DNA of 64,000 bases from Streptomyces sp. NRRL F-5122 (lineage in GTDB: Bacteria > Actinomycetota > Actinomycetes > Streptomycetales > Streptomycetaceae), in contig NZ_LMWH01000229.1 of the NCBI RefSeq assembly GCF_001507435.1, positions 1-64,000 of the forward strand, in the 5' to 3' direction. A program made the position numbers and the translations under genes. This document shows, in pieces, positions 20,888 through 29,571 of this stretch. The notes under the pieces were generated by a model, which had not been told where the DNA came from, searched no databases, and was given only the letters and a program-made list of their open reading frames with translations. Each line of letters begins with the position of its first letter. Position 1 is the stretch's first letter.

Positions 20888-20899
20888 TGAATCGTTTCA
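20888..20899. promoter_or_regulatory. LacI-type operator A (aldolase/kinase promoter)
   Basis: TGAATCGTTTCA, the reverse complement of TGAAACGATTCA, lies 28 bases upstream of the aldolase/dehydrogenase start. It is a near-palindrome around a central CG, as expected for LacI-family sites, and recurs upstream of rhaI. The likely ligand-responsive protein is the LacI regulator at 28368-29393. Confidence 0.7.
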
Positions 20900-21024
20900 G
20901 GAACTTAATGGTCGTCCAGCTCCGACGTCAAGACATCGGTCGTCGGCGGACGGCCTCCGCTACTCCGAGGGTGGGGTCCCGGCAACTCCCCGCCGGTGAC
21001 GTAACGGACATCGCCCTGCACTCT

Positions 21025-21042
21025 GCATGAAACGATTCATGC
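21025..21042. promoter_or_regulatory. LacI-type operator B, extended palindrome
   Basis: GCATGAAACGATTCATGC contains the TGAAACGATTCA core and extends to an 18-base palindrome with one mismatched base pair (A/A) inside. It lies about 165 bases upstream of the aldolase start. With site A it could support repression by looping. No gene starts within 100 bases on either strand. Confidence 0.65.
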
Positions 21043-21139
21043 ACAGAACCGGGAGTCCGGCGGCTGCGGCGTCAGGTCGCGGATCTGTGGGCGTACCGCG
21101 AGCGGTTCGCCGGACTCGAACCGTGTCGCCCCGGACCCG

Positions 21140-21541
21140 TCAGAGGTCGCGGCCCTCGCTGCTTCCGCCCTCGGGACGACCCGGGTGCCCCTCGTCCGGC
21201 GCGATCCTGTCGACCATGTCGGAAAGCTGGCTGCAGGCCTGCTGGATGTCGTGTTGGGTCTGATTGCGCTCGCTGACCGCCGCCCCGAGGAGCAGCGCGG
21301 TGAATGCGATGGAGCCGTTGAACGCCTGCAACGTGATCATGTTCGTGAGCAGGTTGTGCGCGGCGAACGGGCCCGTTCGCTCCGCGGCAGCGACGATCGC
21401 GAAGGTCGACAGCGCCAGTGCGCAGGGTGCGGCCCCGGCCCGCTGGAACCGGAAGGCCGCCCAGATCAGCACCGGGAAGCCCAGGGACAGGAGCGGAACG
21501 GGACCGGTCTGGATAAAGCCCACGCAGACGGTCGCCGTCAC
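21140..21541 (-). pseudogene. Truncated MASE1-domain membrane protein
   Basis: About 133 codons encode two or three membrane helices and the MASE1 signature (FPVLIWAAFRFQRAGAAPCA, then NLLTNMITLQAFNGSIAFTA). Complete MASE1 sensors have about eight helices and 300 residues in this part, so the N-terminal majority is missing. The frame continues upstream only for a few plausible residues (PRGALLV) before losing family resemblance near rhaI. A GTG start could still be used. No output domain follows, only a short charged tail. It looks like a relic between two rhamnose genes. Confidence 0.55.
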
Positions 21542-21650
21542 GAGCAGGGCCCCCCGAGGAGTCCCGGGCGTTGCCGTCGGGTGTGTCCGGTCGGCCCGAC
21601 GAGCCGCGGCGCCCCGCCCGGTGTGGTGTGTCGGGTCGCGGCCGGGAGCC

Positions 21651-22811
21651 TCAGGCGCCCCAGCCGGCCTGCTGTCCGCCCACCCGCTCTACCGCGATCT
21701 TCTCGGCCCAGCCGGAGCGCCGGTACGCGGCGATCGGGTCGGGATCGAGACCGACCTCCTGGCGGACCTCGGCGAGGAGAGGGCGTACGTCGGTGTTGTA
21801 CGCGTCCATCAGCACCGCGTTCGCCTCGAGGACGTCACCGGAGCGCTGTGCCGCGACCAGCGCGTCCCGGTCCACGAGCAGGGCCTTGGCCGTCGCCTCC
21901 TGCACGTTCATCACCGAACGGATGATGGCCGGGATCTTCGCCTCGATGTTGTGGCACTGGTCGAGCATGAAGGCAACGCCCGGACCGAGTCCGCCACCGC
22001 GGACGACCTCGTGCATGATGCGGAACAACTGGAAGGGATCGGCGGCACCGACCATGAGGTCGTCGTCGGCGTAGAAGCGGGAGTTGAAGTCGAACCCGCC
22101 GAGCTTCCGCTCGCGCAGCAGCGTGGCGACGATGAACTCGATGTTGGTGCCGGGAGCGTGGTGACCGGTGTCCACGACGACCTGGGCCTTCTCACCGAGC
22201 CTGAGGCAGTGGGCGTAGGCGGTGCCCCAGTCCGGGACGTCGGTCGAGTAGAAGGCGGGCTCGAAGAGCTTGTACTCCAGCAGCATGCGCTGTCCGTCGC
22301 CGAGCCGTCCGTAGACCTCGGCGAGACCTTCGGCCAGCCGGTCCTGGCGCTCCCGGATGTCGTCCTGGCCGGGGTAGTTGGTGCCGTCGGCGAACCAGAG
22401 CTTGAGATCCCGTGAGCCGGTGGCGTCCATGATGTCGATGCACTCGAGCAGGTGGTCGACGGCCTTGCGGCGCACGCCCGGATCCGGGTGGCAGATGCTG
22501 CCCAGCCGGTAGTCGTCGTCCTGGAAGGTGTTGGAGTTGATGGCGCCCAGTGTCACACCGCGCTCCTGCGCGTACTGCGCCAGAGCGGTGTAGTCGTCGA
22601 CCTTGTCCCACGGGATGTGCAAGGCCACCGTCGGCGCCACACCGGTGAACTCGTGCACCTTCGCGGCGTCGTCCAGCTTCTCGCGCGGATTGCGGGGCAC
22701 CCCCGCTTGCGCGAAGACCTTGAAGCGTGTGCCCGAGTTCGCGTACGCCCATGACGGCGTCTCGACTGCCTGTGTCTTCAGAGCGGCCTTCACCGCGGCG
22801 AGCTCGGTCAC
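21651..22811 (-). CDS. rhaI: L-rhamnose isomerase
   Basis: A 386-residue TIM-barrel isomerase of the Pseudomonas stutzeri-type RhaI branch, which converts L-rhamnose to L-rhamnulose. Metal-binding and catalytic regions are visible in [32 protein letters not shown] and [19 protein letters not shown]. It is transcribed alone on the minus strand, with a LacI-type operator 39 bases upstream of the start and divergent from the transporter operon. The start ATG is family-consistent ([14 protein letters not shown]). Confidence 0.93.
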   Translation of the reverse strand: MTELAAVKAALKTQAVETPSWAYANSGTRFKVFAQAGVPRNPREKLDDAAKVHEFTGVAPTVALHIPWDKVDDYTALAQYAQERGVTLGAINSNTFQDDDYRLGSICHPDPGVRRKAVDHLLECIDIMDATGSRDLKLWFADGTNYPGQDDIRERQDRLAEGLAEVYGRLGDGQRMLLEYKLFEPAFYSTDVPDWGTAYAHCLRLGEKAQVVVDTGHHAPGTNIEFIVATLLRERKLGGFDFNSRFYADDDLMVGAADPFQLFRIMHEVVRGGGLGPGVAFMLDQCHNIEAKIPAIIRSVMNVQEATAKALLVDRDALVAAQRSGDVLEANAVLMDAYNTDVRPLLAEVRQEVGLDPDPIAAYRRSGWAEKIAVERVGGQQAGWGA

Positions 22812-22849
22812 TTCAGGGCTCCTGGGGCGTCAGTTGAAAGCATGCTGCA

Positions 22850-22861
22850 TGAAACGATTCA
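22850..22861. promoter_or_regulatory. LacI-type operator C (rhaI promoter)
   Basis: TGAAACGATTCA, identical to the core of sites A and B, lies 39 bases upstream of the rhaI start. It is preceded by GCATGCTGCA. Three exact copies of a 12-base near-palindrome within 2 kb, all in front of rhamnose genes, make a shared regulator very likely. Confidence 0.7.
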
Positions 22862-22945
22862 GAGAGCGAAACTATGAGTCCTCCCCGGAGGTGTCAAGCC
22901 TTCCGGCAGCTACTGCCTCCGAAGACTGTGCGGCGACCTCTGGCT

Positions 22946-22962
22946 ATCGAAAGGTTTTCGAT
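22946..22962. promoter_or_regulatory. Inverted repeat upstream of the transporter promoter
   Basis: ATCGAAA-GGT-TTTCGAT has perfect seven-base arms. It sits immediately upstream of the predicted -35 of the rhaT operon. The GAAAGGTTT core is shared with the reverse complement of site D downstream. It may bind the same LacI protein or a second regulator. Confidence 0.5.
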
Positions 22963-22971
22963 GCGGCCCCA

Positions 22972-23001
22972 TTGACGTGACATGGTCGGCGCGCCTAACG
23001 T
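22972..23001 (+). promoter_or_regulatory. Predicted promoter of the rhamnose transporter operon
   Basis: TTGACG and TAACGT are separated by 18 bases, close to a housekeeping (HrdB-type) promoter. The site lies between the 22946 inverted repeat and operator-like site D, about 70 bases upstream of the ATPase ATG. Confidence 0.5.
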
Positions 23002-23015
23002 CCCGGCAACCGAGT

Positions 23016-23027
23016 TGAAACCTTTCA
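23016..23027. promoter_or_regulatory. LacI-like operator D (transporter promoter)
   Basis: TGAAACCTTTCA matches the TGAAACGATTCA core at 10 of 12 bases. It lies just downstream of the predicted -10, where a bound repressor would block initiation or clearance. Related to sites A-C but weaker by sequence. Confidence 0.5.
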
Positions 23028-23072
23028 CGACGCAGTGAGGGATGTCCCCGCCGACGTCGTCGAGGAGCTTCC

Positions 23073-24590
23073 ATGACCCACCCGTCCGACGCGGGTCCGT
23101 CCCCGGTGCTGGCGCTCAAAGGCATCTCCAAATCCTTCGGCGCCGTGCGCGCCCTCAGGGACGTCTCCCTCGAACTGTTCCCCGGTGAGGTGCACGCCCT
23201 CGCCGGCGAGAACGGCGCGGGCAAGTCGACCCTCATCAAGACGCTCGCCGGAGTGCATCGGCCGGACGCCGGCCGGGTGCTGCTGGACGGCGAGCCGGTC
23301 GTCTTCCACGGCCCGGGCGACGCACGCGACGCCGGCATCGCCGTGATCTACCAGGAACCGACCCTCTTTCCTGACCTCTCGATCGCCGAGAACATCTTCA
23401 TGGGCCGCCGGCCCAAGCGGGCGCTCGGCCGTATCGACCACAAGGCGACGAACGCGGCGACCGCAGCCCTGATGCGGCGCCTCGGTGTCGAACTCGACCC
23501 GGAGCGCCCGGCTCGCGGCCTGTCCATAGCCGACCAGCAGATCGTCGAGATCGCCAAGGCACTGTCCTTCGACGCCCGAGTGCTGATCATGGACGAGCCG
23601 ACCGCGGCCCTGACCGGGAGCGAGGTGGCCCGGCTCTTCGGTGTCGTCCGCACGCTGCGCGAGCAGGGCGCGGCGGTGCTGTTCATCTCCCACCGGCTCG
23701 AGGAGATCTTCCAGATCTGCCGGCGCGTCACCACCTTGCGTGACGGCGCCTGGATCGCGAGCGAGCCACTGGACGGGATGACCGAGGACGACCTGGTCCG
23801 CCGGATGGTGGGACGGGACCTGGACGAGCTGTATCCCAAGCAGGACGTCGAGCCCGGGCGGATCGCCCTGAGCGTCCGCCGGCTGACCCGCGAGGGCGTG
23901 TTCACCGACGTGTCCTTCGACGTGCGGCAGGGGGAGATCGTCGGTCTCGCCGGACTGGTCGGGGCCGGCCGCACCGAGGTGGCCCGGGCCGTGTTCGGCG
24001 TCGACCGGTGGGACGCAGGCGAGGTCGAGGTCGACGGCCGGGCGCTGACGAACGGCGCGCCCTCCACGGCCATGGCCGCCGGGCTCGCGCTCGTCCCCGA
24101 GGACCGGCGGGCCCAGGGCCTGGTGATGGACATGTCCATCGAGCGGAACATCGGCCTGACCGGGCTGCGTACGACGGTCAGGGCCGGACTCGTGGACCGC
24201 GGCGCCGAACGCAGCCGGTCCCTGGACTGGGCCGTCAAGCTGCGGGTCAAGTACGCCCGGATCGCCGACGCCGTCTCCACCCTGTCGGGCGGCAACCAGC
24301 AGAAGGTCGTCCTGGCCAAGTGGCTGGCCACCGGCCCGAAGGTGCTGATCGTCGACGAGCCGACGCGCGGCATCGACGTCGGTACCAAGGCCGAGGTGCA
24401 CCGGCTGCTCGGCGAACTGGCCGCCGACGGGGTCGCCGTCCTGATGATCTCCTCCGACCTGCCCGAGGTCCTCGGCATGGCCGACCGCGTGCTCGTCATG
24501 CACGAGGGACGGCTCACCGCCGAGATCCCGCGCTCCGAGGCCACCGAGGAAAGGGTGATGGCCGCTGCCACCGGGAGGGCCGCCGCATGA
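23073..24590 (+). CDS. rhaT: Rhamnose ABC importer, ATP-binding protein
   Basis: A 505-residue sugar-type ATPase with two ABC domains. The first has Walker [11 protein letters not shown], the signature region [15 protein letters not shown] and Walker [16 protein letters not shown]. The second has a degenerate Walker A ([16 protein letters not shown]) and a good signature [15 protein letters not shown], the normal pattern for RbsA/RhaT proteins. It powers uptake of L-rhamnose with the two permeases and RhaS. ATG follows GAGGAG. The gene starts the operon, downstream of the putative LacI-controlled promoter. Confidence 0.9.
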   Translation: MTHPSDAGPSPVLALKGISKSFGAVRALRDVSLELFPGEVHALAGENGAGKSTLIKTLAGVHRPDAGRVLLDGEPVVFHGPGDARDAGIAVIYQEPTLFPDLSIAENIFMGRRPKRALGRIDHKATNAATAALMRRLGVELDPERPARGLSIADQQIVEIAKALSFDARVLIMDEPTAALTGSEVARLFGVVRTLREQGAAVLFISHRLEEIFQICRRVTTLRDGAWIASEPLDGMTEDDLVRRMVGRDLDELYPKQDVEPGRIALSVRRLTREGVFTDVSFDVRQGEIVGLAGLVGAGRTEVARAVFGVDRWDAGEVEVDGRALTNGAPSTAMAAGLALVPEDRRAQGLVMDMSIERNIGLTGLRTTVRAGLVDRGAERSRSLDWAVKLRVKYARIADAVSTLSGGNQQKVVLAKWLATGPKVLIVDEPTRGIDVGTKAEVHRLLGELAADGVAVLMISSDLPEVLGMADRVLVMHEGRLTAEIPRSEATEERVMAAATGRAAA

Positions 24591-24637
24591 CAGCCATCAA
24601 GAGGGCCCCGCTGCTCACCGGGAGGCCGTACGCATGA
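24587..24637 (+). CDS. Sixteen-codon mini-ORF bridging rhaT and the first permease gene
   Basis: ATG 24587 overlaps the ATPase stop (ATGA) and its own TGA overlaps the permease ATG (ATGA). The peptide would be [16 protein letters not shown]. The double overlap would hand ribosomes from one gene to the next through a tiny coupling frame. I see no sign that the peptide itself has a function. The internal GGGAGG at 24620-24625 is also the permease ribosome site. Confidence 0.4.
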   Translation: MTAIKRAPLLTGRPYA

Positions 24638-25674
24638 CGGTGACCGCACCCAACCCCGCCCCGACCGCCGACGTGCCGAAGTCGAGCGGCACCCGGCTCG
24701 TCGACCGCGTGTTCAAGATGCGTGAACTCGCCATCCTCGTCGTCTTCCTGGTGATGATCGTCGTCACCCAGCTGGGCAACAGCGAGTTCCTCTCCGAGCA
24801 GGGCATCAAGGACCTGCTGCTGAACGCGACCATCCTCGTGCTGGTAGCCACCGGCCAGTCCCTGGTCGTGATCACCCGGAACGTCGATCTGTCGGTCGGC
24901 TCGACCCTCGGTATCAGCGCCTTCGCGGCCGGCACCTGGCTGCACGGCGGCGGAAACCCGGTGATCGGGCTGGTCCTCGCCGTACTTCTCGGCATCGGTT
25001 TCGGCCTGCTGAACGGACTGCTCGTCAGCCTCGGTCAGGTGCCGGCCCTCGTCGTCACCCTCGGCACGCTCTACATCGTCCGGGGCATCGACTCCATCTG
25101 GGTCGGCTCGCGCCAGATCACCGCGGCCGATCTCCCGAGCGGGTTCGTCGACTTCGGCTCCGGAGGCATCTCGGCGATCCCCTGGCTCGCCCTCATCGCG
25201 CTCGTGATCCTCGTCGGCACCGCCTACTACCTCAAGCACTTCAGCAGCGGACGCGAGCTGTACGCGCTCGGCTCCAACCCCGAGGCCGCACGGCTCGCCG
25301 GCATTCCCGTACGCAAGCGGATCCTGGCCGCCTACACCTTCTGCGGCGCCCTCGCGGGACTCGCGGGCGCGCTCTACCTGGCCCGGTTCGGCAACGTCGA
25401 CTCCGGCACCGGCAGCGGCTACGAACTCACCGTCGTCAGCGCGGTCGTGGTCGGCGGCGTCGTCTTCACCGGCGGCTCCGGCAGCGTCTACGGCGCGGCG
25501 CTCGGCGCACTGCTGCTGACGTCCGTCAACAGCGTGCTGCCCGCCCTCGGCGTCAGCTCCGTCTGGGTGCTCGCCATCAACGGCATCCTGCTCTTGCTCG
25601 CCATCGCGGTCGACCGTGTCGTCGCGCTGCGCGTGGGCCTGGCCCTGAAGAAGAGGAACGCCCGCCATGCCTGA
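24634..25674 (+). CDS. Rhamnose ABC importer, permease 1
   Basis: A 346-residue RbsC-type permease with about eight to ten hydrophobic segments. Family markers include GQSLVVITRNVDLSVGSTLG, LVSLGQVPALVVTLGTLYIV, GSNPEAARLAGIPVRKR (the ATPase-contact loop) and VVGGVVFTGGSGSVYGAALG. It forms half of the membrane channel for L-rhamnose uptake. It corresponds to RhaP or RhaQ, but I do not assign which. Its start is preceded by GGGAGG and overlaps the mini-ORF stop. Confidence 0.88.
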   Translation: MTVTAPNPAPTADVPKSSGTRLVDRVFKMRELAILVVFLVMIVVTQLGNSEFLSEQGIKDLLLNATILVLVATGQSLVVITRNVDLSVGSTLGISAFAAGTWLHGGGNPVIGLVLAVLLGIGFGLLNGLLVSLGQVPALVVTLGTLYIVRGIDSIWVGSRQITAADLPSGFVDFGSGGISAIPWLALIALVILVGTAYYLKHFSSGRELYALGSNPEAARLAGIPVRKRILAAYTFCGALAGLAGALYLARFGNVDSGTGSGYELTVVSAVVVGGVVFTGGSGSVYGAALGALLLTSVNSVLPALGVSSVWVLAINGILLLLAIAVDRVVALRVGLALKKRNARHA

Positions 25675-26674
25675 CTCCTTGACGCGCGCGATCCGCTGGG
25701 ACACGGTCGTCGGCGCGCTCCTCCTGGTCCTGCTGCTGCTGTCGTTCTCCTTCGTGGACGGCTTCGGCAACGCCCTCAACCTCTCGTTCCTGATCGGCAA
25801 CACGCTGCCGATCGCGCTGATCGCGCTGCCGATGACGCTCCTCGTGGTCGCGGGGGAGATCGATCTGTCGGTCGCCTCCACCGCGGGCCTGTCGGGCGCC
25901 GTGATGGGCAAGTTGTGGAACGAGGGCATGGCGATCGAGACGATCATCCCGCTGTGCCTGGTGCTCGGTGTGGTGTGCGGACTGGTCAACGGCCTGCTGG
26001 TGACCCGGCTCGGCCTGCCGTCCCTTGCCGTCACCATCGGAACCCTCGCCGGCTATCGGGGCATCGCGCAGATCGTGCTCGGCTCGGACGCCGTGACCGA
26101 CTTCCCCACGCAGTACCTGGACTTCGCAGCCGGGCGCATCGGGGACAGCTTCCTCCCGCAGGCGTTCCTGCCCTTCCTGGTCCTGCTCGCCGTCGCGGTG
26201 GTCGTCCTGCACGCCACGCCGTTCGGCCGGTCCCTGTTCGCGGTCGGCGCCAGTCAGGAGGCCGCCCGGTTCGCGGGCATCCGGGTCAGGCGGGCGAAAC
26301 TGATCCTGTTCACCGCCACGGGGTTCATGGCCTCGCTCACCGGTGTCTTCTGGGCGCTGCACTACGCCAGTGCCCGTTACGACAACGCCACGGGACTCGA
26401 ACTCTCCGTCGTCGCGGCGGTGTTGCTCGGCGGCATCGACTTCGACGGCGGCAAGGGGACGCTCGGCGGCGCGATCGCCGGGGTCTTCCTGCTGGGCGCG
26501 CTGCAGAACGTGATGAGCCTCATGAACGTCTCCGCCCAGTCGCAGATCGTCGTCACCGGCGTACTGCTCGTCGTCTCCGTGCTCGGCCCCCGGGCCGCAC
26601 GCCGGCTAGCCGTCGCGAGGGCGGGCCGCCAAGCCGCCTCGACACCGACCTCGTCACTCCGCTCACCCTCGTAA
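25667..26674 (+). CDS. Rhamnose ABC importer, permease 2
   Basis: A 335-residue RbsC-type permease, paralogous to the previous gene. Visible motifs are LLVVAGEIDLSVASTAGLSG, LGLPSLAVTIGTLAGYRGIA, the ATPase-contact loop GASQEAARFAGIRVRRAKL and LLGGIDFDGGKGTLGGAIAG. Its ATG lies eight bases inside the upstream gene's 3' end, so expression is coupled. Rhamnose importers of the RhaSTPQ type use two distinct permeases, as here. The C-terminus is a short Ala/Arg/Ser tail. Confidence 0.88.
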   Translation: MPDSLTRAIRWDTVVGALLLVLLLLSFSFVDGFGNALNLSFLIGNTLPIALIALPMTLLVVAGEIDLSVASTAGLSGAVMGKLWNEGMAIETIIPLCLVLGVVCGLVNGLLVTRLGLPSLAVTIGTLAGYRGIAQIVLGSDAVTDFPTQYLDFAAGRIGDSFLPQAFLPFLVLLAVAVVVLHATPFGRSLFAVGASQEAARFAGIRVRRAKLILFTATGFMASLTGVFWALHYASARYDNATGLELSVVAAVLLGGIDFDGGKGTLGGAIAGVFLLGALQNVMSLMNVSAQSQIVVTGVLLVVSVLGPRAARRLAVARAGRQAASTPTSSLRSPS

Positions 26675-26686
26675 AGGACCTCGCTC

Positions 26687-27772
26687 ATGCGCCAGTCATC
26701 GATCCGTCGTGCCTGTGTGACCGTCGCTGCCGTCGCCTCCCTCGCGCTCGCCGCCACGGCCTGCGGCGGCACCACGAAGAACGACGTCAAGGACTCGGGC
26801 GGCGGCTCCGCCGCCTCGGCCGGCAAGGCCGACCCCAACGCCGCCCTCAAGAAGGGGCTGACCGTCGCCTTCCTGCCCAAGCAGGTCAACAACCCCTACT
26901 TCACCTCGGCCGACAGCGGCGGCAAGAAGGCGCTGGAGGAACTGGGCCAGAAGTACAAGGAGGTGGGCCCAAGCAGCGCCACCGACACCAGCGGCCAGGT
27001 CAGCTACGTCAACACGCTGACCCAGCAGCAGGTGAACGCGATGGCCGTCTCCGCCCAGGATCCGGGCGCGCTCTGCACCGCGCTCAAGCAGGCCATGAGC
27101 AACGGCATCAAGGTCGTCACCTATGACTCCGACACCAAGCCGGAGTGCCGCAACGCCTTCGTCTCGCAGGCCGCCGCCGAGGACCTCGGCCGCACCGAGG
27201 TGCAGCTGCTGGCCCAGCAGATCGGCTACAAGGGCGAGATCGCGATCCTGTCCGCCGCGCAGACCGCGACGAACCAGAACACCTGGATCGACTTCATGAA
27301 GGACGAGCTCAAGGACCCCAAGTACAAGAACGTCAAGCTCGTCAAGATCGCCTACGGCAACGACGACGCCCAGCAGTCCTTCCAGCAGACCCAGGGTCTG
27401 CTCCAGCAGTACCCGAACCTCAAGGGGATCATCTCCCCGACCACCGTCGGTATCAAGGCGGCGGCCCAGTATCTGTCCGGGTCGAAGTACAAGGGCAAGG
27501 TCAAGCTGACCGGCCTCGGCACCCCGAACGACATGCGCCAGTACGTCAAGAACGGCACGGTGGAGGGTTTCGAGCTGTGGGACCCGGCCAAGCTCGGCGA
27601 GCTGGCCGCCCGCACCGCCGTCGCGATGGCGTCCGGACAGATCACGGGCAAGGAGGGAGAGACCTTCACCGCCGGTGGGATGGGCAGCTACACCATCGGC
27701 AAGGACGGTGTGATCACCCTCGGCAAGCCCACCGTGTTCGACGCCAAGAACATCGACCAGTTCAACTTCTGA
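26687..27772 (+). CDS. rhaS: Rhamnose-binding lipoprotein
   Basis: A 361-residue periplasmic-binding-type lipoprotein. The signal (residues 1-25) ends in the lipobox LAATAC, with Cys26 lipidated. The mature domain starts after a Gly/Ser/Asp-rich linker with GLTVAFLPKQVNNPYFTSAD and continues with VTYDSDTKPECRNAFVSQAA and a C-terminal KNGTVEGFELWDPAKLGE, as in RhaS-type substrate-binding proteins. It captures rhamnose outside the membrane. It is 12 bases after the second permease, preceded by AAAGGA. Confidence 0.9.
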   Translation: MRQSSIRRACVTVAAVASLALAATACGGTTKNDVKDSGGGSAASAGKADPNAALKKGLTVAFLPKQVNNPYFTSADSGGKKALEELGQKYKEVGPSSATDTSGQVSYVNTLTQQQVNAMAVSAQDPGALCTALKQAMSNGIKVVTYDSDTKPECRNAFVSQAAAEDLGRTEVQLLAQQIGYKGEIAILSAAQTATNQNTWIDFMKDELKDPKYKNVKLVKIAYGNDDAQQSFQQTQGLLQQYPNLKGIISPTTVGIKAAAQYLSGSKYKGKVKLTGLGTPNDMRQYVKNGTVEGFELWDPAKLGELAARTAVAMASGQITGKEGETFTAGGMGSYTIGKDGVITLGKPTVFDAKNIDQFNF

Positions 27773-27789
27773 TCCGGGAGCGGTACTTC

Positions 27790-28110
27790 ATGCAGCGCGT
27801 CTGTTTCCTCCTCAAGGTCCGTGGGGACCGGATCGCCGAGTACCGCGAACGACACGCCGCCGTGTGGCCGGAGATGCTGGCAGCGCTCTCGGCCACCGGC
27901 TGGCGCAACTACTCGCTCTTCCTGCGCGACGACGGTCTGCTTGTGGGATATCTCGAGACGGAGGACTTCGCGGCGGCCGTCGCCGGTATGGAGGCCACCG
28001 AGGTCAACGCCCGCTGGCAGGCGGACATGGCCCCGTACTTCGAGTCGCTCGACGGCGCCCGCCCCGACGAGGCGATGAAACCCCTCAGCGAGGTGTTCCA
28101 CCTCGCCTGA
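27790..28110 (+). CDS. rhaM: L-rhamnose mutarotase
   Basis: A 106-residue protein of the RhaM/YiiL family that interconverts alpha- and beta-L-rhamnose, supplying the anomer used by the isomerase. Family text is clear: VCFLLKVRGDRIAEYRERHA with the catalytic His, VWPEMLAALSATGWRNYSLF, and MAPYFESLDGARPDEAM at the end. It starts 17 bases after the rhaS stop with a GGGAG site, so it is the last gene of the transporter operon. A much longer frame that includes it is out of phase with rhaS and is not real. Confidence 0.93.
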   Translation: MQRVCFLLKVRGDRIAEYRERHAAVWPEMLAALSATGWRNYSLFLRDDGLLVGYLETEDFAAAVAGMEATEVNARWQADMAPYFESLDGARPDEAMKPLSEVFHLA

Positions 28111-28181
28111 CGCATCGATCGACGGAGCACCGAGCCGAGACGACGCCCCTGACGTCCGGCGTCCTCCCGATGCCGGGTGGA

Positions 28182-28250
28182 CACCGGACCTCGGTTCCGA
28201 CGGGGCCGACGAGGGCGGGCGGCAGGCGGACCCCCGGGAGAGGTCCGGTG
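28182..28250. terminator. Large inverted repeat after rhaM
   Basis: CACCGGACCTC at 28182-28192 is repeated as GAGGTCCGGTG at 28240-28250. These perfect 11-base arms enclose a 47-base GC-rich loop. It could end the transporter transcript before the LacI gene. The rest of 28111-28367 shows no gene. Confidence 0.4.
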
Positions 28251-28367
28251 GCCCGCTCCCGGTCATGGCCGCCGCGTGCCCCGTGTGACCGGCTCTTTCC
28301 TGCGGGGCGGTGACGGTAATGTGAAGGCCCGCCTGCCGCCCCTCGTCTTCATGGAGGTCCCCGCCTG

Positions 28368-29393
28368 ATGGCCCAGTCGGTGGGTATCAAGGACGTCGCC
28401 CGCGCCGCCGGAGTCTCGGTGGGTACGGTCTCGAACGTCATCAACCGGCCCGAGACGGTCGCGTCCGAGACCCGTGCCCGCGTGCAGTCCGCGATCGACC
28501 GGCTCGGCTATGTGCGCAGCGAGTCGGCCCGGCAGTTGCGGGCGGGACGCAGCCGCATCATGGGGCTGCTCGTGCTCGACATGGGCAACCCCTTCTTCGT
28601 GGACGTGGCCCGCGGCGCCGAACGGGCAGCACGCGAGGCGGGGCTCGGCGTGATGGTCTGCAACAGCGCCCAGAGTCCCGCGGAGGAGGCCGACTACCTG
28701 TCGCTCTTCGCCGAGCAGCGGGTGCGGGGAGTGCTGCTCACCCCCGCCGACGCGTCCGGGCGCAACATCGAGACGTTCCGGCGTCACGGCATCCCGTTCG
28801 TCCTGGTCGACCGGGTGGCCGAGGGCGCCACCGAGTGCTCGGTCTCGGTCGACGACGTGGCGGGCGGGGCGCTGGCCGTCCGGCATCTCGTCGACGCGGG
28901 GCACCGCTCCATCGCGTACGTCAGCGGTCCGCCCGGACTCAACCAGGTCAGGGACCGTCGCACGGGGGCCCTGAACGCACTGGCGGAGGCGGGACTCGGG
29001 CCCGAAGCACTGCGGGAGCTGCCGACCGAACGGCTCGACGTCGCCGCGGGTCGGGACGCGGGTGCCCGCCTCCTCGGGCTGGCCGACCGCCCGACCGCCG
29101 TGTTCTGTGCCAACGACCTGCTCGCCCTCGGTGTTCTCCAGGCCCTCTACGCCGCCGGTGTGAGCGTGCCCGAGGAGCTGGCCATCGTCGGCTACGACGA
29201 CATCGAGTTCGCCGCCGCGGCGGCGGTGCCGCTCACCTCCGTGCGGCAGCCCGCGGTCACCATGGGCGCGCTCGCCGCGGAACTCCTGCTGGAGGAGACC
29301 GAGGCGGAGGCCGGCGTCCGGGCGCACGAGCACCGGCGGGTCGTGCTCCAGCCGGAGCTGGTGGTGCGCCGCTCCAGCCTCGGGGCGCGCTGA
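28368..29393 (+). CDS. LacI-family regulator, probable rhamnose repressor
   Basis: A 341-residue LacI/GalR regulator. Residues 6-50 are the HTH and hinge (IKDVARAAGVSVGTVSNVIN, then RLGYVRSESARQLRAGRS). The rest is a periplasmic-binding-like effector domain with LLVLDMGNPFFVDVARGAER and IVGYDDIEFAAAAAVPLTSV. It sits directly behind the transporter operon, and four LacI-type sites precede rhamnose genes, so it is the obvious regulator, with rhamnose or a phosphorylated intermediate as inducer (inference). Start chosen after GGAGG. It may be transcribed from its own promoter. Confidence 0.85.
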   Translation: MAQSVGIKDVARAAGVSVGTVSNVINRPETVASETRARVQSAIDRLGYVRSESARQLRAGRSRIMGLLVLDMGNPFFVDVARGAERAAREAGLGVMVCNSAQSPAEEADYLSLFAEQRVRGVLLTPADASGRNIETFRRHGIPFVLVDRVAEGATECSVSVDDVAGGALAVRHLVDAGHRSIAYVSGPPGLNQVRDRRTGALNALAEAGLGPEALRELPTERLDVAAGRDAGARLLGLADRPTAVFCANDLLALGVLQALYAAGVSVPEELAIVGYDDIEFAAAAAVPLTSVRQPAVTMGALAAELLLEETEAEAGVRAHEHRRVVLQPELVVRRSSLGAR

Positions 29394-29571
29394 ACCCGGT
29401 TCCGCCCCGTCCCCTGCGGCTGCCCCCGGGTCGTTCCGGTCCCCGTGCGGCGTCACGATTCCGGCTGAGCGGCCGGTCAGTAGTGATTTTTCTTGATCCC
29501 GGCCGTCGACCCCGCAGGACCATGTGCTGAACTGGGACGCGGCCTTGAAATCGTTCGTCCCGGGAGCACCC

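Noticed and set aside
18863..20890. 675-codon plus-strand frame over the aldolase/dehydrogenase gene
   Set aside because: Shadow frame in GC-rich DNA; the minus strand carries both the aldolase and SDR motifs.
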